Source: Saksenaea vasiformis B4078 (Eukaryota > Mucoromycota > Mucoromycetes > Mucorales > Saksenaeaceae). From it: DNA of 27,301 nt. Shown here in pieces: positions 9,526 through 19,719 of the stretch; positions within the stretch are counted from its first letter, which is position 1; each line of letters opens with the position of its first letter. The stretch lies in contig JNDT01002346.1 of assembly GCA_000697055.1 (NCBI GenBank), positions 1-27,301 on the forward strand, given 5' to 3'. A program made the translations under genes and the position numbers. Below the pieces are notes generated by a model that worked only from the letters and a program-made list of their open reading frames with translations, was not told the DNA's origin and did no database searches.

Positions 9526-9572
9526 AAAAGACAGAATACAGTGCTTGCACACTGCAATATGTTCTGCCTCTT
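9526..9572 (-). ncRNA. Hairpin unit 3 of the array (candidate structured RNA)
   Basis: Core stem CAGTG (9539-9543) / CACTG (9550-9554), loop CTTGCA. A lower stem of eleven continuous pairs joins 9526-9536 with 9562-9572 on minus RNA, two of them G-U. On plus the same two positions are A-C mismatches, which favours minus as the transcribed strand. Confidence 0.5.
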
Positions 9573-10304
9573 CAATGATACACTGGCTGCTGCATGTAAT
9601 GTTAGTTAATAAACGTGTTCTTCGGACCTGGCTTTCAAGTTGCACTGAAAGAGCGATATGTCAAAAAAAATCGTACTGTCGAATGTCATACTGACTCAGG
9701 TGTTAAAAAAAGCTGAAAGATTAACCAACTGGTTCATCCGAAGTAGATGTTTACTCGCCTCCGGTTTAAAAAAATGGAATGTTCGTTCAGCATGCACCAT
9801 CTCCAAGGCAAAGAGAAAAGAAGTAAAAGGATGTGGAACGAAAAAAATGCATCTTTTGTGTGAAACTGACTCTGGATTGATCAGTGCGTTAAGGTTTCGC
9901 CTTCCCAAAATTGGTTATCTTCTTCTCACCTACCAGAACAAGTCGCTTATATCCAAATCAGTCGAGTTTGTTAGTGCCATTTTTTTCCTACGAGATCTCG
10001 GTTAACGCGAGACAAACTTCAAATAACAAATCTGTTGTAGATACTTGATGGGATAATTAATAAAAGCGTATGTACAGTAGAGGAGTAACTACATTTGTTC
10101 CGCTACGTCACTAAAGGTCAATTTTCATGACGTGCCTGGTGCCGATAATTGGTGCGAATAGCTGGACCCAACCTCGCGAAGACATCAAAACGTCACTCAT
10201 TTTTGGGCCGTGCAATTGCCAAGAGCCGTCACGCGAGCATCGCCAGCCGCAAAAAAAAGAAAAAAAATTCACTCGCAGGTACGATCCACATTCAAACACA
10301 CAAA
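9573..10304. other. Gene-poor stretch and eIF3g promoter
   Basis: A 115-codon plus frame (9658-10005) exists but is built on A-runs and Lys codons and matches nothing known; I do not call it. Four A-runs of 7-8 lie between 9660 and 9850. From about 10100 this is the upstream region of the eIF3g gene. Confidence 0.4.
10105..10195. promoter_or_regulatory. Cluster of CRE/ATF-type TGACGT sites upstream of eIF3g
   Basis: TGACGT or its complement occurs at 10105-10110, 10128-10133 and 10190-10195, with a weaker CCGTCAC near 10226. TGACGT is the core half-site of CREB/ATF-family bZIP factors. Clustering 110-200 bases before the ATG suggests a promoter function. Confidence 0.45.
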
Positions 10305-11513
10305 ATGGCAGTCGACACTGTGTACGTATCAGAGAAGTTTTGCGGATTCAATAACATCAGATTTCAAGAAATGTTCGTTAATTGTTTGCTGTGAATAGAA
10401 CATCGGCAAACCCTTCTTGGGCAGACGAAGTCGAAAAGGAAGAGGGTACGCCAACAATAGAGAAACTCGTTACGCTTTGACCTTTTGCTGATATGCAACA
10501 TATAATCATCCGCCACAGATTCTTTCCAGCCTCAGGTATACACGGATGAGAATGGCATCAAAACCATTGTGGAATTCAGAGAAAACGACGACGGCAAGCG
10601 GGTCAAGGTAAGACGACATTTTATATTCAATCATCGAGATGGAAGTAATTGAAGAAGAAAATGAAAAAAGGTGACCCGCAAGATTCGTCCCAAGCTTGTC
10701 ACTGAACACGTCAACAAGGCGGTCGCTCAACGTAAAAAGTGGAGTAAATTTGGTGAGGAAGAAGGCAACAAACCCGGTCCTGACATGGCCACAACGACCA
10801 TTGGTGAGAATATCCCTCTGAAGCTCGGATCCAATGCTGGCAAGGTAACCATGACCACACGTTTGAGGGTCGATGTGGGAACTGATGGGATACTTAGAAT
10901 GTGGAAGTCGCTGCGGAAGAAGAGGCGCAAGATAAAATGCGTGCTCAGCTCAAATCGAAGAATATCATGTGCCGTATTTGTAAAGGAGAACATTTCACAT
11001 CGAAATGTCCATACAAGGATACCTTGCAGCCCTTGGATGAAATTGCTTCTTCGCTTGAGGCTGTGAAATTGGAGGGTAATTAAGTTTGGAATCCAGGAAA
11101 TGGGATATAACATGTTTTTCGTCGTCTTTTTTTTAGGCCCAGAAACCGCATCACCAGAACCAAGCAGTGCCGCTGCTGCTGGCGCTTCTAAATACACACC
11201 ACCTCACCTTCGTAACAAGGCTGCTGCTGGCGCTGGTGAGACAATGCGAGACACTAAGCGGGACGACAGTGCTACTCTGCGTGTAACCAACTTGTCTGAA
11301 GATGTGACGGATAACGACATTTACGACCTATTCAATCGCTTCGGTAGTATCGCTCGTGTGTACCTTGCACGCGACCGTGAGACTGGCCTGTGCAAAGGCT
11401 TCGCTTTCGTTTCGTTCGCAGATAGAGATGATGCTGAGAAGGCGCAGCAAGCAGTCAACGGTTATGGTTATGATAACCTCATTCTGAGAGTGGAGTTTGC
11501 TCGTAGCTCGTAA
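10305..11513 (+). CDS. TIF35: Translation initiation factor eIF3 subunit g
   Basis: RNA-binding subunit of eIF3, acting in scanning and reinitiation on the 40S ribosome. Exons: 10305-10321, 10399-10468, 10530-10607, 10671-10844, 10898-11075, 11137-11513; 297 aa. The N-terminus reads MAVDTVTSANPSWADEVEKE. The eIF3g N-terminal domain holds QVYTDENGIKTIVEFREND and VTRKIRPKLVTEHVNKAVA..RKKWSKFGEE. A CCHC zinc knuckle is visible (CRICKGEHFTSKC). After an Ala-rich linker with KYTPPHLRNK, the C-terminal RRM has RNP2 LRVTNL and RNP1 KGFAFVSF. This order (N-domain, zinc knuckle, RRM) is diagnostic. The second intron needs a weak donor (gttacg at 10469) to keep frame; an in-frame stop lies just inside it, so read-through is excluded. 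First exon is only 17 bases long. Confidence 0.93.
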
Positions 11514-13553
11514 GCAACAATACTTCTTAAAAACAAAAACAACATGTTCGCTTAAAAAGTTAAAAGAATCATTGCCATTTGAAGTAACTTTTCCACCATA
11601 ATTCATTGAAATATAATCTCTGCTGTTGCAGTGCTCTGGGCAGTTGTATTTCATGCTTGTAGAGATTTCTCCAAAAAGTAGCCGACGGTCTAGTGAGAAT
11701 AGAATTAAACGTTTGCTAGAGGCAGAGGCAGCGTGAAAGTTTTAAAATGAGGAGACGCCGAGTAACTCATTATATGGCTTGTACATCTTTACAAGGTCCA
11801 ATACGTTGGCATGTAATTTGGTCTTTACTGCTTGAATTAACTCTACAAGAGCGTTCATGCTAACGTGCCGCTGTACAGCAGCTGATCACCCAAAGAAAGG
11901 ACCGTCTATCTACTCGCAAGCGAGCGTAGACGTCTTTAGGCTTCTTAAAAAATTCCTTCTACATCGCACATTATATCATACTCTATTCACCTTGCTTGCA
12001 TCTTTACAATTGTGCAGGCTTACTATATTTCATTATTTCGGCTCCCTAGCGTTCTTTGAACAACGTATCCGGTTTGAAACTCCAGATATACTCAACGGAA
12101 CACGTGGCAGCGGCGGATAGGTGAGCATTGAATGTTACCCTCATACAGGCCATTTCCCACTGATAACATTCTACTAGCTTTATACGTCACACTGGCGCCC
12201 TCTCCATATAGTGATGCTGTCTGTTTCTGAATGTGTTGTGCGTTTGGTTGCAGATATAAAGCGATAGTGAGAAAACTGTATCATACATCAAAGATTAACT
12301 CGCGGGTTTTAGCATCGAATACTCCTTGGTACACAGCATCCGTGTCCACAGCATCCAGAAGGTTTCCGTTGTAGCCAGTTTTCTGGTATGATTTGTGAAT
12401 TTTTTATTTCCGCGAAGAGATATACATTTTCCCCTTTTCCTCTGGTCTTTGAACCTGCGTCCTTAATGCCACATCTGCGGTTTTCTTTCATTTTCCTTCT
12501 TTCAAAATGTGAGCGTAGAAAATGTTCACGCCGATGAATATATTTGCAAATATTGACGCCCAATCGATGAGGTAGTCGATAAAGAAAGAAAAGATGGTGG
12601 ACAGAGTAAGAAGGGGAGGTGGGACAGTACGAACGTTCAAGCTATAGCATGGAATATACTTCACGAAGTCCGCGCAAAGCGTCCTCGAACTTTTATTCCA
12701 GAGCCTAACTGACTGTGATAGGCTAATCTTTGATGCATCTTTCGTAGTTATTTGGTTCAGCATGCTAAAGTAACCGCTGACGTTCGTTATGAGGGTTTCA
12801 TCACATTGTAACCCACAATCAAAGAAGCTTAGCTGCTTTCGGAAATTACAAGGATAATGGCATCGCTAAGCTGCACTCGTTCCATATATTCGTGTATAAA
12901 CAGCTTCAGCAGCGGAATTACTCAAGCATAGATTGCTCGGCATCATCACGCACAAGAGCTTCCGCTATCACAAAGCTTTGAGAGACTAGCATGTCCACGT
13001 TTTCAATACCGGTAGGATCGATGGATGACAATCGCATGCTGGTATGTTTTAAATATCACCTACTTCGATTATAATAAGGTGTGCTAAATTGCTACTTCTT
13101 AAAATGGTGCCTAATATTCGTTTGTCCTATAAGTTGCGTCAAATAACACGTCCTCTAAAAGCTCTTTTGCAGGCACAGCCATAGCATGATGGAAGAAGAA
13201 CAGACTAAAAATTCAATTTCCATTGGCCACTTCATGATATATCATCATCATTGTTGATGATGCCTTTAATGAATCTACAGTAGGTGTTTCGTTCTCGTAA
13301 GAAGTTTCAGGAACGGCGTGAACCTGGTCCTCTTTGGTACCGCGCAATAAGTTTCAAGCGGCGCAAAGTCACATGCAACTTCTACGGTAAACATCTTACG
13401 AACTCCGATAGAATCGTTGCTTTCCCATATTTCATTTCTTGTTTCGTTTTACTAACAATACAAAGGAAAAGAAACAGGATATAATCGAGTTACCTTTATA
13501 CCCACCGAACCAAAGAACGTAAACGAAGACCGTTGTAGATCTTCGCCCATAGA
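11514..13553. other. 2 kb without a convincing gene, upstream of the Mga2-like gene
   Basis: Short frames occur (11857-12120 +, 12488-12763 -). The minus one encodes about 91 residues with one hydrophobic stretch (FSFFIDYLIDWASIFANIFI), but has no family resemblance. A possible 5' exon for the downstream gene begins ATG at 12991 and is followed by a GTATGT donor, but the nearest acceptor arrangement would need a 430-base intron and a 34-base intron, both out of range for this window. A small perfect hairpin lies near 13240-13260. Confidence 0.4.
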
Positions 13554-16500
13554 ATGTCACCTCTTTTGGAATCACAAGACGAACAAGGATCGCTTGGTGT
13601 TGACAGTAACCTTTCGCTACTAGCATCGCCAAAAAACAATCCACTTTCGCATGAATCGCCGGGATCATCAAATAAGGGCCACAACGAAGAAGTCATGGAT
13701 CTTTTTCTTAATCAAGTAGCTGAATACAATGCTCGTCACCTAAGTTTTGATGACAAGCTGAACGATACCGAGAGTAAGCTGACGATATTCATCCTCATGA
13801 GTCCTTACATATTTTGGAAAATAGGTATTAATCCGTCGCATCTTCTTAACAGTCATAAACCACCCGCTAAATTAAAAGTCGAGTCCGCCTCTCAGGACTT
13901 GGCACAGCTCACCATGAATGATTTGAACGACGCTCAGTTGATGGAATTTTCTTCTTCCATGCAGCAACCTCAGGCACAACCATTGATCGAGGCACCCACA
14001 AAAACAGATAGCTCTAGTTCTCAAAAGCGCTCGAATGCCAAGACGAAAAACGCAGACTCTTCCAGCTCAGGGTCTTCCTTACTGAACGTAGGTGCTTCTC
14101 GGCAGCGTATGTCCAGCTGACCCACTGTTTAGGTTTTTACGAATCCACTATTGCATGCCATTCCCATTTTGGCAAGAAACTGTCTGAACTTCGAGGATTT
14201 CTTGGCTCAAACAGCACTGAGCGGGTAAAGAAAATTGAACCCAAAAAAGTCTTGAATTGTAATCTTTTGGCAGTCAAAACGGCTTGATAGGGTCAAAAGA
14301 TGATAAGCATGGTGCTGGCTATGCTTCACCAAACAAGTTAATACTTGATCCATCAAGAGATAACGCCATTATGTAAGTTACTGCACGTGCGCACAGTCAT
14401 AGTAACCGGATACCTAGGACAAAGATCGAGAGTCCCTGGCGTATCCGAGTTGTTGGGTTGCCTCCAACAGGTGCAAAATCTCGAGTAGAAACGCAAATCA
14501 AAGTGTGCCTTCAACTCGTTAACACTTCAGGAGAGCTTGCCAGTAACTGGTCCCATTTGAAGTTACCAGACTACATGGTGGCAAAAGACAAATTAAAACG
14601 CAAGCAACAAAAATGCGTATTGGACGAGAAAACATCTTTAACAGATTCTGAAGTCCTGAATCTCGAGGCCGCTGTTGTTTGTGATAGTCACGCTGATAAC
14701 GAGATTATCATGTGCACAAGTTGCGTTCATCGTGAGGTATAAACACAAGGAAGAAGACGAATATGTACTGAATTTTTTGTACAGCGCAAACGGCTGAAAA
14801 GGAAACGGGACAACAAGGTTGCCCGGGCTGCCAACAAAGAAGGTGGAGCTGCTAAGCTTGCTGCACTGTTCGCTAATGACTTGCCGGATTTGGAGGATGA
14901 AAATGTGATGATCCAAGAAAGACGTAAAATTTTATTGTTTAATTGTAACGAATATGTTGAATTCCACGCCGGAGAAGCAACGTTACCAACACGAATTACT
15001 TGTTACTGCCGTCACCACAGCGAAAAAGTCGGTTTCAGGTTAGTAGAACTGGCCAGCAGAAGAACTTTGCGAAGGCTAAGACTTCTTTTCTAGAATTGTA
15101 TTTACTCTTAAAGATAATCATAATCATGTCATTGCCACTGGCCGTTCTCCGCCGATCATGATCACCGATGACCATAAAAGCTCAAAGGTTCAGACCAATG
15201 CACGGAAACGAACAAGAGCAGAGTTCGACTCAACTCGAAGTGATGCGGAGACACCTACAACGTCGAAACGAAAAGCAAGCGTTGTCCAATCAAACAACGA
15301 TGGCGAAACGGATTCAGGTGTTTCCAGTCCCGTTGCATCTACACCGGCGACCCCTTCGTCACAAGCCGATGAAATGCCTGAAGGCTCACCAGGTCCTGCG
15401 AAACCTTGCGTAGATGATGATTCCGCGCTTGAAGAAAACCAAATGAACGCTGGAACATCGCACGCTATGGACATCAGCAACACTAGGGAGATACATGCTT
15501 CGTCAGCTAACGCTGAGAATTTCTTGTCGCATTTACAACAGCATCATCATCAACAACAGCAGCAGCCAGGAACGGCAACCACCTTCAACGTCACGCCGCA
15601 TATGCCACAAGGAGGAGAACTTTTCGATCTTCTTAATGTAGATGATATGAACATGGCTCAATTGATGTCTCAGCAAGGGATCGCAATTCCCACGTCGTCG
15701 CAACAAGCATTACCGCTGGTGCATCCAAATCTACAACATCAGCAGATATTGACTCAGTTCCAGCATAACCCTATGCAAACAGCACTGAACCGTCGACGAC
15801 TGATGACTAGTATGACTTGTGCACAGCAACAATGGCAGACAGGTCATAATATATACGCCAAGATGCAGCAGAAACAAGCGGTTGATGGGGCGAAACCGAC
15901 AAACTTACCTCGTCTTCATCGGTTAATTCCTTCCGAAGGCCCTGTTTATGGTGGCGCAGAAGTAACAGTGCTTGGTTCGAACTTTTATGAGGGGCTCACT
16001 TGCCTTTTCGGTGAGAACCCTGCAGTACCTACGCATTGTTGGAGCACAAACACTCTCCTGTGTATCCTTCCACCTGCTCCTACTGCAGGTCCCGTTGTCG
16101 TTTCATTTAAAGAACATCCGCTGATGTTAGAGGGACAGGATGTGGTTTTATTCACCTACTTCGACGAGAGCGACCGAGCATTAATGGAATTGGCATTACA
16201 AGTTGTTGGCTTAAAGACGATGGGAAAAGTCGAAGATGCACGACAGATTGCTATGCGAATCGTCCAAGGTGATGGCGGAGAACGCAAAAACCACAACAAC
16301 AACAATCCAAACTTCAATGGCAATTTTAAGCTTGAATATCGCAATTATCTCACCTACAAGGCTGCTGAGGCTGCTTATTATAATGCACGGATGCTTTGTC
16401 TAGGCCAGATCGAGGAGCAAGTGACGGCAGCGTTAGTGGCTGTATCGAAGATGGGCACAAAATACCGCGGTGATATCTCACTTACCAACCGCAATCGCCA

Positions 16501-16990
16501 CAGTCTTTTACATCTGGCCACAATTTGTGGCTATGTCCGACTTGTAAGAACACTTATCAAGCTAGGATGCAACGTAGATCAGATGGACCGTAATGGCTTC
16601 ACTGCCCTGCATTTTGCGAGCTGGACTGGCAAAGCGGATATTGTGAGGGTACTCATTGGTACCGCCAATGTGGATGTCAGAAACTTGATGGGCAAAACGG
16701 CGGAAAGATTGGCTATCGAAGCTGGTCATCATGAGGTTGTCTATTTGTTTAAGCGAAATCGAGCGATGAAAAAGACACGTTATGCACCACCAACTTCGGA
16801 CGATGCTGTTCGAATACCGCTTACCGAATTCATTCCCTCCTCAGCAGTGACCTCTGCAACCTCTTACCTACCCGACAAGCTGACGAATATTCTTTCTTCC
16901 CTTTACACCTTCTCTACAAACCAACCGTGCGTAAAGCAACTCGCCCATTCCGTAGGCCAAGTGTACAACTTTATCCTTGATCCATTTTGA
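13554..16990 (+). CDS. Spt23/Mga2-like IPT-ankyrin transcription regulator, no visible membrane anchor
   Basis: Yeast Spt23 and Mga2 are ER-anchored regulators of OLE1 and membrane lipid saturation, released by Rsp5-dependent processing. Exons: 13554-13773, 13825-14087, 14133-14224, 14274-14372, 14418-14736, 14785-15038, 15094-16990; 1047 aa, introns 45-55 nt. Conserved N-terminal block: SPWRIRVVGLPPTGAKSR, LQLVNTSGEL, CTSCVHRERKRLKRKRDN, TRITCYCRHHSEKVGFR. The C-terminal half has a Gln-rich linker, an IPT/TIG domain (IPSEGPVYGGAEVTVLGSNF, CWSTNTLLCILPP) and DRALMELALQVVGLKTMGK, the characteristic sequence after it. Two to three ankyrin repeats follow (RHSLLHLATICGYVRLVRTL, NGFTALHFASWTGKADIVRV). 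The last 80 residues contain no clear transmembrane segment, unlike the yeast proteins. The start at 13554 is the first ATG in frame after an upstream stop; an extra 5' exon is possible. Confidence 0.9.
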
Positions 16991-17479
16991 TTTTCTTTGT
17001 TCATCTGTTCATCTACACGATAGTAATTGATATCAAATACCTATAAACTAAATTATATGAAAACTGTGGTTCTAATATGAGTAGAACCTCTATTCTTCGA
17101 CTTGAGGATCTTTGATAGCCTAACCGTCGCCTAGTCTTTTTCATTTAATCAATAGCCTATTATCAACAAAAAAAAAACACATTCCTGAAGCTCGGTACTG
17201 GTTGCTTTCAGTGGTCTGTGGACACCGAGATGTCGCGAGCCCCTTCATTCTGGGTATATCTGAATGGTAGAAGATAATTTTTAACTGTATGTAATTTGGT
17301 ATCAAAAGGAATATTTTATGAGTTACTTTTATCACTGGCGTATAGGCCTTACAAAGAGATTTCAAATAAGCAGAAAAATTGCTATACATATATCAAACCC
17401 TGGATTGCAAACCACGCGTCCGGCCGTACCTTTATACAACTCACCACAACGTGACAATGTCTATAGTGTCAAAATAGAG
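16991..17479. other. Intergenic between Mga2-like gene and candidate RNA
   Basis: AT-rich, with no long frame and no recognised element. It probably contains the 3' UTR of the Mga2-like gene. Confidence 0.4.
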
Positions 17480-17588
17480 TCCCCTGGGAGCATATATTCA
17501 TTCTTCGATATACCACACATGGTGTAATAATGTAAAGTCTGGTACTTCGAAGAAGAACCTACAAGTACAATGAAGGTTCCTCAGGGGA
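17480..17588. ncRNA. Candidate branched structured RNA (three-way junction)
   Basis: Nested exact complements build a closed 109-base structure. The outer stem is TCCCCTG (17480-17486) with CAGGGGA (17582-17588). Arm 1 is TTCTTCGA (17501-17508) with TCGAAGAA (17547-17554), enclosing a small ACAC-ATG-GTGT hairpin (17515-17525). Arm 2 is GAACCT (17555-17560) with AGGTTC (17574-17579), and abuts arm 1 directly. The 7-bp closing stem recalls a tRNA acceptor, but the arms do not match a tRNA. It ends 158 bases before the Ddi1 ATG, so it could be an independent RNA, a 5' UTR structure or a decayed mobile element. Strand is undetermined. Confidence 0.4.
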
Positions 17589-17746
17589 AACGGATGGAAC
17601 ATGTCGTTGATTAAAACAGTCGCACAGTCATTGGTATTCAAAGACCGATAAACGGCAAATCCTTTAAATGGGACACACGAGCCAACTTTTCTGCCTCGAG
17701 TCGACCCCACACCCCGCCCTACCTTGATTATACGCGAAAACTAGCC

Positions 17747-19519
17747 ATGAGACTTATTGTCACAAGTGATAGCGATGAACTATACAACCTTGAGATAGAC
17801 AGCCAAATGGCTATTGAAGATCTGAAAGCACTTTTAGAGGCAGAGGTAAATTTGGGCAAGCATCTTGCAACAGTTTGGTAACTTCATGTCTGTAGGCGGG
17901 AATTGCACCTGAGGAACAAATGTTATACTACAATGGCAAGGCCCTAGATGAGCTAAAGAAGACCTTGGAAGAATATGGCGTTGCTCAGGATGATTTAGTT
18001 CTCATGCGTCGAAAAGCGGCTCCATCAACGGCAACAGCTGGGTATTTCATTCTAGCCGCAGCACTCTTCGTTACTTACATTGTCTGCCTTTGTACAGCAA
18101 CAGCAACAATCCGAATTTTGATCTGATGCGACAGCACGTCCTTAGGGATCCTCGTCTTCTTCAACAGTTGGCTAATGTACTTGTACCATTTATTGTCATT
18201 GTTGTCATGTGCTAACGGATCCTCCTAAATAGACTAATCCTGAACTTGCACGCGCAGCGTTAAATGATCCTGCACGGTTTTCCGCCATGGTTCATCAGAT
18301 TGAACAGAGTCGTCGACAAGCGGAGAATCAACGCACACAGATGGTAACTGATGCTGTCGAACATTCTAGTCATTCATCATATACGCAGGTGGCCGGTAGC
18401 GATGATCCTTTTGACATCGAGACACAAAAACGCATTGAGGATGCTATTCGTCAGGAGAACATTGCAGCCAATTTGGAGGCGGCGATGGAGTACAACCCTG
18501 AATCGTTTGCTCGAGTATGTAAAAGGTACAGGAAACGAGCTAACTAACGGGAATGATATTATTTTAGGTGACCCGACTATATATTAAGGTCGAGATCAAT
18601 GGTCATGACTTGGTAGCTTTAGTTGACTCTGGTGCACAGAGCACCGTCAGTAAGTGGCTGCATCATGAGTAGCATCAAAGTCATACGTAACCGTCTGCTT
18701 CGTCAGTCAGCCCTGAGACGGCTGAGGCGTGTGGTCTTATGCGACTGGTGGATACCCGATTTAGCGGCATTGCTAAGGGCGTTGGTACTGCGAAGATTGT
18801 AGGACGTATTCACAGCGCACAGATGAAGTTATCCAAAGATTTCTTTTTGGCATGCTCGTTTATTGTTGTTGAAGGAAAAGGTTCTGAACTCTTGTTTGGA
18901 CTTGATATGCTTCGAAGACACCGTGTACGTGGTTTTAAGTGAAGAAAAGGGAAAAGGACTTACGTATTAGGATAGGCATGTATCGATCTGCGTAAGAACG
19001 CATTGACGTTTGACAGCTGCGACATTCCTTTTCTGGCGGAGCATGAACTACCGGAAAAGCAGAGGATGATCGAAGTAAGGAATTGTACCAAGCAAAAAGA
19101 TGAAGAAACTCACGAGAATGGGTTAAGATCCATGGTAGTTCCGAAGATGACCTTCCAGCTGAGGCTAGGGCAGTTGGATCATCTACGATGGATAAGGTGG
19201 AAGCATCGGCATCCGGACAGGCGAATGCTTCAACTGTCATGGCATCTACTACTGCTACTGCTAATCAGCCTGGTAAAAGAAGTGATACCTCTGTGGGTGG
19301 TAACAAGTTTTTAAAGTTTGTGATATAATTTAGGGGCGAAATATTCAGAAGAACACATCAATATTTTGATGAATCTCGGAGTCAGCCGACAGGTAAATGA
19401 TTTGAGAATCATGAAAAGACAAAGTTAATCGTTTTCGGTAACCTTAGGAGGCAATAAACGCTCTGGATATGTCTGGGGGCAACCCAGATTTGGCAGCGAG
19501 TTTGTTATTTCAAAATTGA
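17747..19519 (+). CDS. DDI1: Ddi1, ubiquitin-receptor aspartyl protease
   Basis: A proteasome shuttle and ubiquitin-dependent protease. Exons: 17747-17845, 17896-18041, 18098-18176, 18233-18514, 18568-18649, 18707-18924, 18976-19074, 19128-19272, 19334-19392, 19448-19519; 426 aa, introns 50-61 nt, all phases closing. The N-terminal ubiquitin-like domain runs from [18 protein letters not shown] to about residue 75. A helical domain ([38 protein letters not shown]) follows. The retropepsin-like protease domain has catalytic [10 protein letters not shown] (Asp codon in exon 5) and the second conserved strand [20 protein letters not shown]. The C-terminal UBA domain reads [20 protein letters not shown] and [14 protein letters not shown]. 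Complete three-domain architecture; the catalytic Asp is intact, so activity is expected. The gene ends 200 bases before the kinase gene. Confidence 0.96.
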
Positions 19520-19591
19520 ATAGTAGGCACGTGTCCTCAACGTACCACTCGCTTTGCTACTGTTTACTGATAGCCATATTGGGTGGTTTGA

Positions 19592-19658
19592 CTCCCCTCT
19601 TCTCCCTCTCCTCCTCCCCCTTTTTTTATTTTTCTTTCTTCTCTCTTTTTTTTTTTTC
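19592..19658 (+). promoter_or_regulatory. 67-base polypyrimidine tract upstream of the kinase gene
   Basis: Apart from one A at 19628 the stretch 19592-19658 is all C and T on the plus strand, first CTCC-rich, then T-rich. It ends about 60 bases before the kinase ATG. Pyrimidine tracts before start sites are common core-promoter features in fungi; it could equally lie in the Ddi1 3' region. Confidence 0.55.
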
Positions 19659-19719
19659 GTGGGGTTGTTATAAAAAAGAAAAGAGCAATAAACTCTAAAA
19701 AGTCAAACGTCTTGAAAAT

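Larger units (their letters stand above)
9169..9572. repeat. Three-unit tandem array of covarying hairpins
   Basis: Three diverged units of about 155-160 bases lie head to tail. Each has ACTTAC (9169, 9326, 9479), an A-run (17, 9 and 6 A), and 30-50 bases later a hairpin with the same architecture: a 5-bp stem, a YTTGCA loop and a 3' CAATATG. The flanks between hairpins have diverged, whereas pairing is kept by compensatory changes. Read on minus, each hairpin is followed by a T-run, like RNA polymerase III termination, and then GTAAGT. No protein frame is shared by the three units. Confidence 0.7.

Noticed and set aside
9658..10005. 115-codon open frame on plus
   Set aside because: It is driven by A-runs giving Lys codons, has no family resemblance, and sits between the hairpin array and the eIF3g promoter.
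10727..11197. 156-codon minus-strand frame opposite eIF3g
   Set aside because: It overlaps verified eIF3g exons and introns in antisense and has no protein-like composition.
12991..13041. Upstream first exon (MSTFSIPVGSMDDNRML) for the Mga2-like gene
   Set aside because: Joining it would need a 430-base and a 34-base intron, while all other introns in that gene are 45-55 bases.
14101..14132. 26-base intron in the Mga2-like gene (gtatgt at about 14108)
   Set aside because: Too short. The donor GTAGGT at 14088 gives a normal 45-base intron and a frame that continues into the next exons.
17480..17588. Conventional tRNA
   Set aside because: The 7-bp closing stem is tRNA-like, but arms of 8 and 6 bp, their order and the lack of a TTCRA loop do not fit a cloverleaf.
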